DNA of 9,990 bases from Gammaproteobacteria bacterium RIFCSPHIGHO2_12_FULL_45_12 (GTDB lineage: Bacteria > Pseudomonadota > Gammaproteobacteria > DSM-16500). This document shows, piece after piece, positions 1 through 5,585 of the stretch. Under the pieces are notes generated by a model. The model ran no database searches and had not been told where the DNA came from. It worked only from the letters and a program-made list of their open reading frames with translations. The DNA is taken from assembly GCA_001801665.1 (NCBI GenBank), contig MGYH01000046.1:33864-43853 (forward strand), in the 5' to 3' direction. How positions within the stretch are numbered: position 1 is the first letter of the stretch; every line of letters starts with the position of its first letter. Made by a program: the position numbers and the translations under genes.

Positions 1-35
1 GGGCTCAGTTATTCCGCAAGCACGAAAAGAACGAC

Positions 36-1370
36 TTACCCAAATTTACGAAGACCGCTTCTTCCCACTGGTACAGCCTTAATTCCAGAAACCATTGGCA
101 TCACACCTAAGGATTCCTTTTCGATTAATTTAATGCTTTTGAACAATCCTGGTATTTCACATTCAGATAAACGTTCACTTGACCAACTGGAAACAATTGT
201 TTTTTGAATATCAGCTGAAAGCTTAAATAAATTATTTTGAAAATCATTATTGCCTTGACGCATTTTTATTGCATCAATAACCCCACCAACAATCAAAGCC
301 CTGGTTAGCTGAATATCTCTGGCTGGAACTGACTCGCCACTATCATCAAAATTTACTGGAAAACCACCATTAACAAGAACAATCTGACCACCAGCTTTGG
401 TATTAAACAATACATCATCAAATAGTTTATTCTGATAAAAATCCTTACCATTTGTTATTTCTTTTAATAAAGATAAAAATTCTTTATCTTCCGAGGAACA
501 ACTTAGAAAAACCTTTGATCCTTGTGTTTGAACAATTGAATGAACAATATTATGCGTTAAATCTGTTCCCGTACAACCAAAAATATAATCAGACTTTTCA
601 ATAATATCCTCAAGGGAATCATTATCGGAAATCAAAGAATTTTTATCGCAAACCAAAACCTGTTTACCTTGGCTTTTTAGCACGCCTGCTACTGATTTAC
701 CGATTGCACCATAACCAACAACCGCGCAAATTTTTTCTTTAGAAATGGTTTTGATAATTGACTCTACTTTGGAAGAAACCGCATCAGCAATTAAAGGTGA
801 CTCTAGTAAGCGTTTGGCGGCACAACCAGCGACATTGATAATGGGGATATCAGGTTTGTTCTCTGATGTATACCCCATGGTTCCAGCTGTTGTTTTTTCA
901 ACGCCAATTATTTTATAAGCGTTTTTTACTGTTTGTGGTATTGACTGTATTGCATGACCACCATGATCTAAAACCAAAATATCACTAATGCGATCTTCCA
1001 GATGTTTTTCAACAAGCATCCATAAGTAATTTATATCTGATTTAAAAGCGCGCTTATATTCACCAAATCCAATCTGAGCTGATGAGTCGATATAAGTCAC
1101 TCCTAATGCCTTTAAATGCTGCACAACCGCTTTGTTTTCAGAATAACTTTTTCCTAAAATATAAATAAAAGCGGGTTTTGCGCCTAACATCAATAGACTG
1201 TTAATAACATTAATTGAGGTTTGAAGTGCATGATGAACATAGACAATAACCGTATTTTTAAGGGGTTCTTGTCTTAAAAGATGCTGATTTTCTTTTAATA
1301 AGTTATCTACAACAGGCAAATTTATCATATAATTACTACTAAAAGGCTGAAAAATACTAGGTTCAGACAC
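36..1370 (-). CDS. S-adenosylhomocysteine hydrolase-like NAD-binding protein
   Basis: This 444-residue protein has the layout of adenosylhomocysteinase, which reversibly splits SAH into adenosine and homocysteine using bound NAD. Visible counterparts are HHALQTS (46-52) for the substrate-side His region, DHGGHA (135-140) for DDGGD, GVEKTTAGT (156-164) for GISEETTTGV, and a Rossmann loop VVGYGAIGKSVAG (217-229). VNGGFPVNFDD (333-343) sits where canonical enzymes have NIGHFDxEID. The catalytic Lys appears kept (K186), but the following Asp looks replaced by Glu (E190). The typical C-terminal KPDHYRY tail is missing, so it is probably a divergent paralogue whose substrate may differ. I keep the GTG start because GAAGG lies just upstream; an in-frame ATG at codon 15 has no such site. 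Base composition is clearly AT-rich compared with guaBA. It lies downstream of a structured leader (about 1399-1542) and may be controlled by it. Confidence 0.75.
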   Translation of the reverse strand: MSEPSIFQPFSSNYMINLPVVDNLLKENQHLLRQEPLKNTVIVYVHHALQTSINVINSLLMLGAKPAFIYILGKSYSENKAVVQHLKALGVTYIDSSAQIGFGEYKRAFKSDINYLWMLVEKHLEDRISDILVLDHGGHAIQSIPQTVKNAYKIIGVEKTTAGTMGYTSENKPDIPIINVAGCAAKRLLESPLIADAVSSKVESIIKTISKEKICAVVGYGAIGKSVAGVLKSQGKQVLVCDKNSLISDNDSLEDIIEKSDYIFGCTGTDLTHNIVHSIVQTQGSKVFLSCSSEDKEFLSLLKEITNGKDFYQNKLFDDVLFNTKAGGQIVLVNGGFPVNFDDSGESVPARDIQLTRALIVGGVIDAIKMRQGNNDFQNNLFKLSADIQKTIVSSWSSERLSECEIPGLFKSIKLIEKESLGVMPMVSGIKAVPVGRSGLRKFG

Positions 1371-1398
1371 TCAATTACCTTCAACGCATTTTCTTTAA

Positions 1399-1438
1399 TA
1401 AAAAACGCATTAGCGTCAGCGGACGGGAGGCTTAATGC
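1399..1438 (-). terminator. Intrinsic terminator in the leader of the SAH-hydrolase-like gene
   Basis: On the minus strand GCATTA (1438-1433) pairs perfectly with TAATGC (1412-1407). The stem can be extended by AGC/GCT across a bulge. It is followed one base later by six T residues (1405-1400). It lies about 30 nt before the GTG start of the downstream gene, so it fits an attenuator rather than an end-of-operon terminator. The stem is short and AT-containing, so strength is uncertain. Confidence 0.5.
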
Positions 1439-1542
1439 TTGATTGACGCATTGATCTAACACCTCGCAGTCGGCACCGCTTCTCTAGCGGCGTGGTATCC
1501 CTCGGCCGGATCGCATCATTTGACCTCTCGTCATGTGGAGAG
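1399..1542 (-). promoter_or_regulatory. Candidate riboswitch/attenuator leader with switching helices
   Basis: The minus-strand RNA contains a hairpin CTCTC/GAGAG (1542-1538 with 1529-1525), then a possible closing helix: TGATGC plus GATC (1518-1509) pairing with GATC (1456-1453) and GCGTCA (1449-1444), with three bases bulged. Inside is a strong hairpin, CGCCGCT/AGCGGTG with an AGAGA loop (1492-1474). The same GCGTCA can instead pair perfectly with TGACGC (1418-1413), which lies in the loop of the terminator and directly abuts its 3' arm. That pairing should exclude the terminator. This is the usual logic of an OFF-type riboswitch, but I do not recognise the aptamer. It lacks the SAM-I, SAH and cobalamin core sequences I know. 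A ligand related to SAH or methylation is only an inference from the downstream gene. Confidence 0.45.
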
Positions 1543-1548
1543 CGCTAG

Positions 1549-1577
1549 ATTTTACACTTAAAATGCTTAAGAGAAAA
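1549..1577 (-). promoter_or_regulatory. Possible promoter for the structured leader
   Basis: On the minus strand TTTTCT (1577-1572) and TAAAAT (1554-1549) are separated by 17 nt. Transcription would start around 1542, exactly at the first leader hairpin. The -10 is good and the -35 is poor. A second box, TATTAT at 1603-1598, has no -35 partner. Position is the main support. Confidence 0.3.
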
Positions 1578-1686
1578 GAGCTTTATTTTTTTTACTTATA
1601 ATAGGTAAGCTAGCTTGTAACCGCCCGATAATCCCACCACCTAGGCCAATCTTAAAGGATAGAGTCTGTTTATTAATATCAAGCAT
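1567..1686 (-). CDS. Possible small ORF, 39 residues, unknown
   Basis: An ATG-initiated frame lies between brnA and the leader of the SAH-hydrolase-like gene. Its product begins MLDINKQTLSFKIG and contains a glycine-rich run, IGLGGGIIGR (about residues 13-22), followed by a lysine-rich tail. The glycine run resembles the first loop of a Rossmann fold, so it could be a decayed dehydrogenase or oxidase fragment, or a short peptide of its own. An AAGG lies about 12 nt upstream, further than ideal. It may be chance; I do not recognise a family. Confidence 0.2.
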   Translation of the reverse strand: MLDINKQTLSFKIGLGGGIIGRLQASLPIISKKNKALFS

Positions 1687-1719
1687 TGTGCTGCTTTACC
1701 TTTTTTCTCTGAAATATAA

Positions 1720-1938
1720 CTATTTTTTTAATATCCATTCCACATTAAGCTTTTTGTGTTTTAGAGCACAATCCCTCAAATAGAGATTGATAAGGGTCTG
1801 ATAGGGAATGTCGTTAATATTCGATAGTTGTTTAAAATACATGATTGTTTCAGCATCAAGCCGAATAGTAACCTGCTTTTTTAAAGCATTAATATAAGGA
1901 TTTTTTTTGGCCTTTGAAAAGTCATATTCATTTTTCAT
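1720..1938 (-). CDS. brnA: BrnA-type antitoxin (ribbon-helix-helix)
   Basis: This 72-residue protein matches the BrnA/CopG pattern: an MKNEYDFSKAKKNPY leader, a basic beta strand KQVTIRLD (21-28), then two helices (about 29-41 and 45-56) with IPYQTLINLYLRDCA. Ribbon-helix-helix dimers of this type bind the operon's own operator, and the protein neutralises the BrnT RNase. It starts 2 nt after the brnT stop. GGTGG at the end of brnT can serve as the ribosome site, so translation is likely coupled. Toxin-first order is characteristic of brnTA and unlike most type II systems. Length is normal and there is no sign of decay. Confidence 0.88.
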   Translation of the reverse strand: MKNEYDFSKAKKNPYINALKKQVTIRLDAETIMYFKQLSNINDIPYQTLINLYLRDCALKHKKLNVEWILKK

Positions 1939-1940
1939 AG

Positions 1941-2228
1941 TCAGCCACCGTAATATTTAAATGATTCTTTCTTCGTTGCTTTCCTAGCAGATAAAATTCT
2001 TATCACACTATCTTGTTTACGATAGCAATGACAAACCACTAATAAACCGCTCACTGCGCTTAGCCCCAAAAGAACAAATCTGTCTTCATCATCAGAATGT
2101 TCTGGGTCATGGATTACCAGAGCGTTTTCGTCAAAAAAGGCGGTCTTTGCTTCTTCGAAGCTAACACCGTGTTTTTTCTTATTCGATGATGCTTTTGAAG
2201 CATGCCAATCAAAAGATATGCTATCCAT
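1941..2228 (-). CDS. brnT: BrnT-type toxin (ribonuclease of a type II TA pair)
   Basis: The 95 residues show the BrnT signature: FDWHASKASSNKKKHGVSFEE (KHG at 19-21), an acidic DPEHSDDEDRF segment (41-51), a hydrophobic strand GLLVVCHCY (61-69) and IRILSARKATKKE (76-88) before the C-terminal tyrosines. BrnT toxins have a RelE-like fold and cut RNA, stopping translation until BrnA sequesters them. The gene looks intact. It is followed after 2 nt by brnA. The start ATG has no Shine-Dalgarno; a TATAAT box lies only 6 nt upstream, so the message may be leaderless. AT-rich palindromes over the promoter fit autorepression by the BrnA-BrnT complex. Confidence 0.88.
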   Translation of the reverse strand: MDSISFDWHASKASSNKKKHGVSFEEAKTAFFDENALVIHDPEHSDDEDRFVLLGLSAVSGLLVVCHCYRKQDSVIRILSARKATKKESFKYYGG

Positions 2229-2234
2229 AATTAC

Positions 2235-2262
2235 ATTATAATTATAATATAATTATTTGCAA
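2235..2262 (-). promoter_or_regulatory. brnTA promoter with overlapping operator palindromes
   Basis: On the minus strand TTGCAA (2262-2257) and a perfect TATAAT (2240-2235) are separated by 16 nt. A second TATAAT directly precedes the first in tandem (2246-2241). Two inverted repeats overlap the -10: ATTATAATTATAAT (2235-2248, perfect palindrome) and AATTATA-A-TATAATT (2240-2254). Known brnTA operons are autoregulated, so these are the obvious operator candidates. AT-rich palindromes can arise by chance, so the operator role is inferred. Confidence 0.6.
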
Positions 2263-2484
2263 CACTCTTCATTGTATTGATTAATAATATTTTTTATTAA
2301 CGCTAGTCGCACTAAAACTCACCTTCACCTTCAACGCCCTGTTTTCATAATGTTATCACGCAGGCCCTGTACGCTTATAATACCTAAAAGAGTATTAAAA
2401 AAACTGTATTTGATGCTTATTGTTTTGGCTGCCGGTTAACGGCTAGTAGTCTGAAGTGTCACGCAGACCTGCCAAACACTTACG
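2263..2484. other. Intergenic gap with no gene seen
   Basis: I see no convincing coding sequence between the brnTA promoter and the end of the DUF155 gene. It holds a plus-strand promoter-like pair (2353-2381) and two short inverted repeats: GCCG/CGGC (2431-2443) and GTCTG/CAGAC (2449-2468). There is no clear terminator for the DUF155 gene. Confidence 0.5.
2353..2381 (+). promoter_or_regulatory. Orphan plus-strand promoter-like sequence
   Basis: TTATCA (2353-2358) and a perfect TATAAT (2376-2381) are spaced 17 nt apart. A transcript would begin near 2388, pass two small hairpins and run antisense into the 3' end of the DUF155 gene. No downstream plus-strand gene explains it. It could drive a small antisense RNA or be chance in AT-rich DNA. 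Confidence 0.3.
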
Positions 2485-3318
2485 TTAGACCAAATGGAAC
2501 TGAAACAAACTAATAATAATTTCGACAGAGATCAGTACAATGATAATGGCTTCCAGAAAACTGGAATTACGGTGCTGAACCTGACTATTTAAAATGTCCA
2601 GCAACTCTTGCAACACATCCAGCTTTTGATTCAGCGCCATCACACGACTTGGAATATCCAGAAATTTTTTCATCATAATATAATAGGGCTCAAGGCTCGG
2701 ATTGCGCCAAAAAAACTCCGGCGCATCCAGATATTCCATGTTCAGGTTAATGGAACTCCGAGTAATAAAAATCTCACCCATACGCTTAAAGATGGCATTA
2801 TGTGACAAAGAAACCGTACCCCATGAAGCAATTTCTTCAGGCAAGGCACTATTCTTTTTAATGGCATCCTTGATCGTTTCCTCAAAGGCTTCAAGCTTAA
2901 TGGATTGCGCCAGCGCATAAGAAATGCCTAACTTGATTTGCGAGTCCTCCGATTCAAGTGTCACGATATCCACACGCAATTGCTCATGCGTATTCACTGT
3001 CGTCTGATCACCATAGTGATAGTGAAACTGATCGATTTCAATTGTCATTAACGGATTAACGGAAACATCCTTGACAAACTCAAGCAACTTATCTTCAAAA
3101 TGTTTGGTAAAGCCCCAGGCAACCATACAGCCGTGATTAAAGAAAAAAACATCCCCGCCGCGCTTATTATTGGTCACATGCAACACATCACGAGAAACAT
3201 GCGTGACAAATCCCTTTTTTTTCAAAAAGTGCGCCAACGCCAAAATGTCATAGCTACCTGCTGTACAGAAGGAAACGCACCGTTGCAGGGAGCGCATAGA
3301 GATAGGAGTGTCCATCAT
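2485..3318 (-). CDS. RMD1/YagE family (DUF155) membrane-anchored protein
   Basis: The 277 residues match the DUF155 family, which includes yeast Rmd1 and mitochondrial RMND1. Diagnostic features are the strand-turn motif DVFFFNHGCMVAWGF (56-70), a long helical middle section with SYALAQSIKLEAFEE (133-147), and the C-terminal stretch ILNSQVQHRNSSFLEAIIIVLISVEII. The last part gives one transmembrane helix at about 254-274, so the protein is probably tail-anchored with its bulk in the cytoplasm. The bacterial function is not known to me. The start is one of two consecutive ATGs. Neither has a good ribosome site, but a -10-like TAGTAT ends 6 nt upstream. Length is normal. It stands alone between a hairpin-rich spacer and a gap leading to brnTA. 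Confidence 0.85.
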   Translation of the reverse strand: MMDTPISMRSLQRCVSFCTAGSYDILALAHFLKKKGFVTHVSRDVLHVTNNKRGGDVFFFNHGCMVAWGFTKHFEDKLLEFVKDVSVNPLMTIEIDQFHYHYGDQTTVNTHEQLRVDIVTLESEDSQIKLGISYALAQSIKLEAFEETIKDAIKKNSALPEEIASWGTVSLSHNAIFKRMGEIFITRSSINLNMEYLDAPEFFWRNPSLEPYYIMMKKFLDIPSRVMALNQKLDVLQELLDILNSQVQHRNSSFLEAIIIVLISVEIIISLFQFHLV

Positions 3319-3324
3319 GCCAAG

Positions 3325-3351
3325 ATACTAGAAACTCTTCTGGGTATGCAA
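3325..3351 (-). promoter_or_regulatory. Possible promoter of the DUF155 gene
   Basis: On the minus strand TTGCAT and TAGTAT are separated by 15 nt, and TAGTAT ends 6 nt before the first ATG at 3318. The spacing is shorter than ideal and the -10 matches four of six bases. If it is used, the mRNA would have almost no 5' leader. Confidence 0.3.
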
Positions 3352-3359
3352 CCATTAAC

Positions 3360-3391
3360 AGCCATTCCCGCTAAAAAACGCGGGAATGGCT
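3360..3391. repeat. Perfect 12-bp hairpin, first of three
   Basis: AGCCATTCCCGC (3360-3371) and GCGGGAATGGCT (3380-3391) are exact reverse complements around an 8-nt loop. The GCGGGAAT core recurs at 3491-3498. The arms resemble interspersed ATTCCCGC...GCGGGAAT repeats seen in many proteobacterial intergenic regions. It lies between tadA and the DUF155 gene and could stop transcripts leaving tadA, although no strong U-tract follows. Confidence 0.7.
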
Positions 3392-3409
3392 TCCTTGTTT
3401 CTATGCTGC

Positions 3410-3428
3410 GCAAAAGCCACGCTTTTGC
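3410..3428. repeat. Perfect 8-bp hairpin, second of three
   Basis: GCAAAAGC (3410-3417) and GCTTTTGC (3421-3428) flank a 3-nt CAC loop. It lies 18 nt from the first hairpin and 5 nt from the third, so the three probably form one structured spacer. Confidence 0.6.
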
Positions 3429-3433
3429 TTGCA

Positions 3434-3467
3434 CCAAAAGGGGGAGAACCGCGATCTCCCCCTTTGG
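3434..3467 (-). terminator. Strong hairpin, third of three; likely terminator after tadA
   Basis: AAAGGGGGAGA (3437-3447) and TCTCCCCCTTT (3455-3465) form an 11-bp stem with a 7-nt loop. CC/GG add two pairs across one bulged A. Read on the minus strand, the 3' arm ends in TTTT, so it could end transcription of guaBA-tadA about 75 nt after the tadA stop. An alternative 6-bp pairing, CGCGAT (3450-3455) with ATCGCG (3476-3481), competes with it. Confidence 0.45.
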
Positions 3468-3540
3468 AATCCCCCATCGCGACATGTAAAGCGGGAATCG
3501 CTGAACCGTTTAATCAAGCAGGCATGAGCCGCACTAACCC

Positions 3541-4008
3541 CTAATGGCGGCGCTCCTTAAAAAATTGGCTTACTATTTCACCACAAAGGGGTGCTAACAA
3601 ACCACCCTCATGGTGCACGTGATGGTTAAGAAAAGGGGCATTTAAAGCACCCATCTGGGAAGTAATCACGCCTGTTTTAGCATCTGCCGCGCCATAGACT
3701 AAACGCTTGATGCGTGCGTGCACCAAGGCGCCAGCACACATCATGCAAGGCTCAAGGGTGACATATAGTGTTGTGTTTAACAAACGATAGTTTGATATGG
3801 CCTGCGCCCCCGCCCGAAGCGCAACAAGCTCCGCATGACCACCTGGATCATTGGCTGAAATGGAGCGATTATAACCCTCGCCAATGACTTCTTTATTCAA
3901 CACCAAGATCGCGCCAACCGGCACCTCGCCTTGCGCGGCTGCCAGCTTCGCTAAACTAAGTGCCTGCTGCATAAATTGCACATCCGTTTCATCAAACATG
4001 AAATTCAC
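3541..4008 (-). CDS. tadA: tRNA adenosine deaminase TadA
   Basis: TadA deaminates adenosine 34 of tRNA-Arg(ACG) to inosine, allowing one tRNA to read several Arg codons. The zinc site is complete: GGHAE (56-60) supplies the His ligand and the catalytic Glu, and TLEPCMMCAG (84-93) supplies the two Cys ligands. The EVPVGAILV segment (28-36) and the C-terminal SQFFKERR helix are also typical. At 155 residues it is close to normal length. The GTG start abuts the guaA stop with no gap. An ATG at codon 4 is an alternative. GTGGGA within the guaA end could serve the GTG. It is the last gene of the guaB-guaA-tadA unit and is followed by the hairpin-rich spacer. Confidence 0.95.
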   Translation of the reverse strand: MNFMFDETDVQFMQQALSLAKLAAAQGEVPVGAILVLNKEVIGEGYNRSISANDPGGHAELVALRAGAQAISNYRLLNTTLYVTLEPCMMCAGALVHARIKRLVYGAADAKTGVITSQMGALNAPFLNHHVHHEGGLLAPLCGEIVSQFFKERRH

Positions 4009-5583
4009 TTATTCCCACTCAATGGTCGCAGGCGGCTTGCTTGAAATATCATAAGTCACTCGCGAAATACCAGGCACCTCATTGATGATCCGACTGGAAA
4101 CAGACTCTAAAAATTCATAAGGCACCCGAGACCATTTCGCCGTCATAAAATCAACGGTTTCAACAATGCGAATGGCAATGACATGCTCATATTGGCGTGC
4201 ATCGCCGATGACGCCCACCGATTTAACTGGCAAAAAGACAGCAAATGCCTGGCTCGTTTTGTAGTACAAACCTGCTTTATGTAATTCCTCCATTAACACC
4301 GCATCCGCCAAGCGCAATTTTTCCGCGTAAGAACGCTTGACTTCACCTAAAATTCTCACACCCAAACCAGGCCCTGGAAAGGGATGACGATGAATGAGCT
4401 CATAAGGTAAACCCAACTCAATGCCGATTTCACGCACTTCGTCTTTAAATAATTCACGTAATGGCTCCAACAGCTTCAATTTCATTTCTGCTGGCAAGCC
4501 ACCCACATTATGGTGTGACTTGATGACATGCGCCTCTCCCGTTTTGGTGGCGGCTGATTCGATGACATCAGAATAAATGGTGCCTTGTGCCAGCCATTTG
4601 ACATTTTTAATGGCCTGCGCCTGTTCTTCAAACACGTCTATAAAGGTTTTACCAATGATTTTACGCTTCGCCTCAGGGTCGGCTTCATTGGCTAATGCCT
4701 GATAAAATCTGTCTTCTGCGTTCACGCAAATCAATTGAATGCCCAAATGCGCGCCAAACACGGACTGAACTTGTTCGGCTTCATTCAGCCGCAACAACCC
4801 CGTGTCCACAAAGACGCAAGTCAGTTGATCGCCCAGTGCCTTATGCAACAACACTGCCGCAACAGATGAATCCACGCCCCCAGAAAGACCCAGCAACACT
4901 TTTTCATCACCCACTTTTTCACGAATCAAGGCAAGCTGCTCTTCAATGATATTGCTTGCCGTCCAGTTCGCTTGGCATTGGCAGATAGTCAGCACAAACC
5001 GCTCCAGAATTCGCTTGCCTTGCCGCGTATGGGAGACTTCAGGATGGAATTGTATGCCATAGAATTTTCTTACTTCATCCGCCATGCCCGTCATAGCGCA
5101 ATTGCTTGTGCTGGCGATGGTCGTGAATAATCTTGGCAAGGCACTGACTTGATCACCGTGACTCATCCACACGTCAAGTAATGACAAATTATCTTCAGTC
5201 AAATGATCCTCAATGTCTTGCAACAAAGCAGAGGGTGTCCGTATGGCCACTTGCGCATAACCAAATTCGCGTTTCTCGCCCCTCGCAACCTTGCCGCCTA
5301 ATTGCAATGCCATGGTTTGCATGCCATAGCAAATGCCCAATACCGGACACCCCATTGAAAACACGACGTCAGGCGCGCGCGGCGTGGTCATGGCGGTCAC
5401 CGTTTCAGGGCCGCCGGAAAGAATGATGCCGGCGGGTGCAAACTTTAAAATAGCTGCCTCGTTGACGGTATAAGGAAAAATTTCACAATACACGCCCATT
5501 TCCCGGACACGCCGTGCGATTAACTGTGTATATTGGGAACCAAAATCAATGATTAAAATTCGCTGCGCATGAATATCCATCAT
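4009..5583 (-). CDS. guaA: GMP synthase (glutamine-hydrolysing)
   Basis: GuaA converts XMP to GMP with ATP and glutamine. The N-terminal class I amidotransferase domain has the nucleophile Cys in GICYGMQ (C85) and the His-Glu pair in FHPE (H180, E182). The ATP-pyrophosphatase domain carries the PP-loop LSGGVDSS (233-240). The C-terminal dimerisation domain ends in the usual SKPPATIEWE. At 524 residues it is full length with no missing motif. It starts 2 nt after guaB, at one of two consecutive ATGs with only a weak upstream site, so translation is probably coupled to guaB. guaB supplies its substrate XMP. The tadA gene follows without a gap. Confidence 0.98.
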   Translation of the reverse strand: MMDIHAQRILIIDFGSQYTQLIARRVREMGVYCEIFPYTVNEAAILKFAPAGIILSGGPETVTAMTTPRAPDVVFSMGCPVLGICYGMQTMALQLGGKVARGEKREFGYAQVAIRTPSALLQDIEDHLTEDNLSLLDVWMSHGDQVSALPRLFTTIASTSNCAMTGMADEVRKFYGIQFHPEVSHTRQGKRILERFVLTICQCQANWTASNIIEEQLALIREKVGDEKVLLGLSGGVDSSVAAVLLHKALGDQLTCVFVDTGLLRLNEAEQVQSVFGAHLGIQLICVNAEDRFYQALANEADPEAKRKIIGKTFIDVFEEQAQAIKNVKWLAQGTIYSDVIESAATKTGEAHVIKSHHNVGGLPAEMKLKLLEPLRELFKDEVREIGIELGLPYELIHRHPFPGPGLGVRILGEVKRSYAEKLRLADAVLMEELHKAGLYYKTSQAFAVFLPVKSVGVIGDARQYEHVIAIRIVETVDFMTAKWSRVPYEFLESVSSRIINEVPGISRVTYDISSKPPATIEWE

Positions 5584-5585
5584 GA

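Noticed and set aside
1407..1449. H-type pseudoknot from GCGTCA-GCATTA-TGACGC-TAATGC
   Set aside because: The order fits a pseudoknot, but zero nucleotides separate the last two strands, so loop 3 could not cross the first stem. Mutually exclusive helices are more reasonable.
1444..1518. Match to a SAM-I (S-box) or SAH riboswitch
   Set aside because: The GGTGCCGACTGC stretch and paired ACC/GGT recall S-box, but the AAUUCC joiner and GAUGAAACCCGG segment are absent. The SAH core with its paired AGCGCU elements is also absent in the right order.
1377..2337. 11-bp direct repeat ACCTTCAACGC (1377-1387 and 2327-2337) as target-site duplication flanking an insertion
   Set aside because: Several repeated 11-mers are expected by chance in 10 kb, and no transposase or terminal inverted repeats accompany it.
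2384..2400. AATAC...GTATT hairpin as a terminator
   Set aside because: On the plus strand A residues follow it, and on the minus strand the T run precedes it, so neither direction has the needed stem-then-U order.
3100..3489. 129-residue plus-strand open frame
   Set aside because: It is antisense to the DUF155 gene and then runs through the hairpin cluster; composition is not protein-like.
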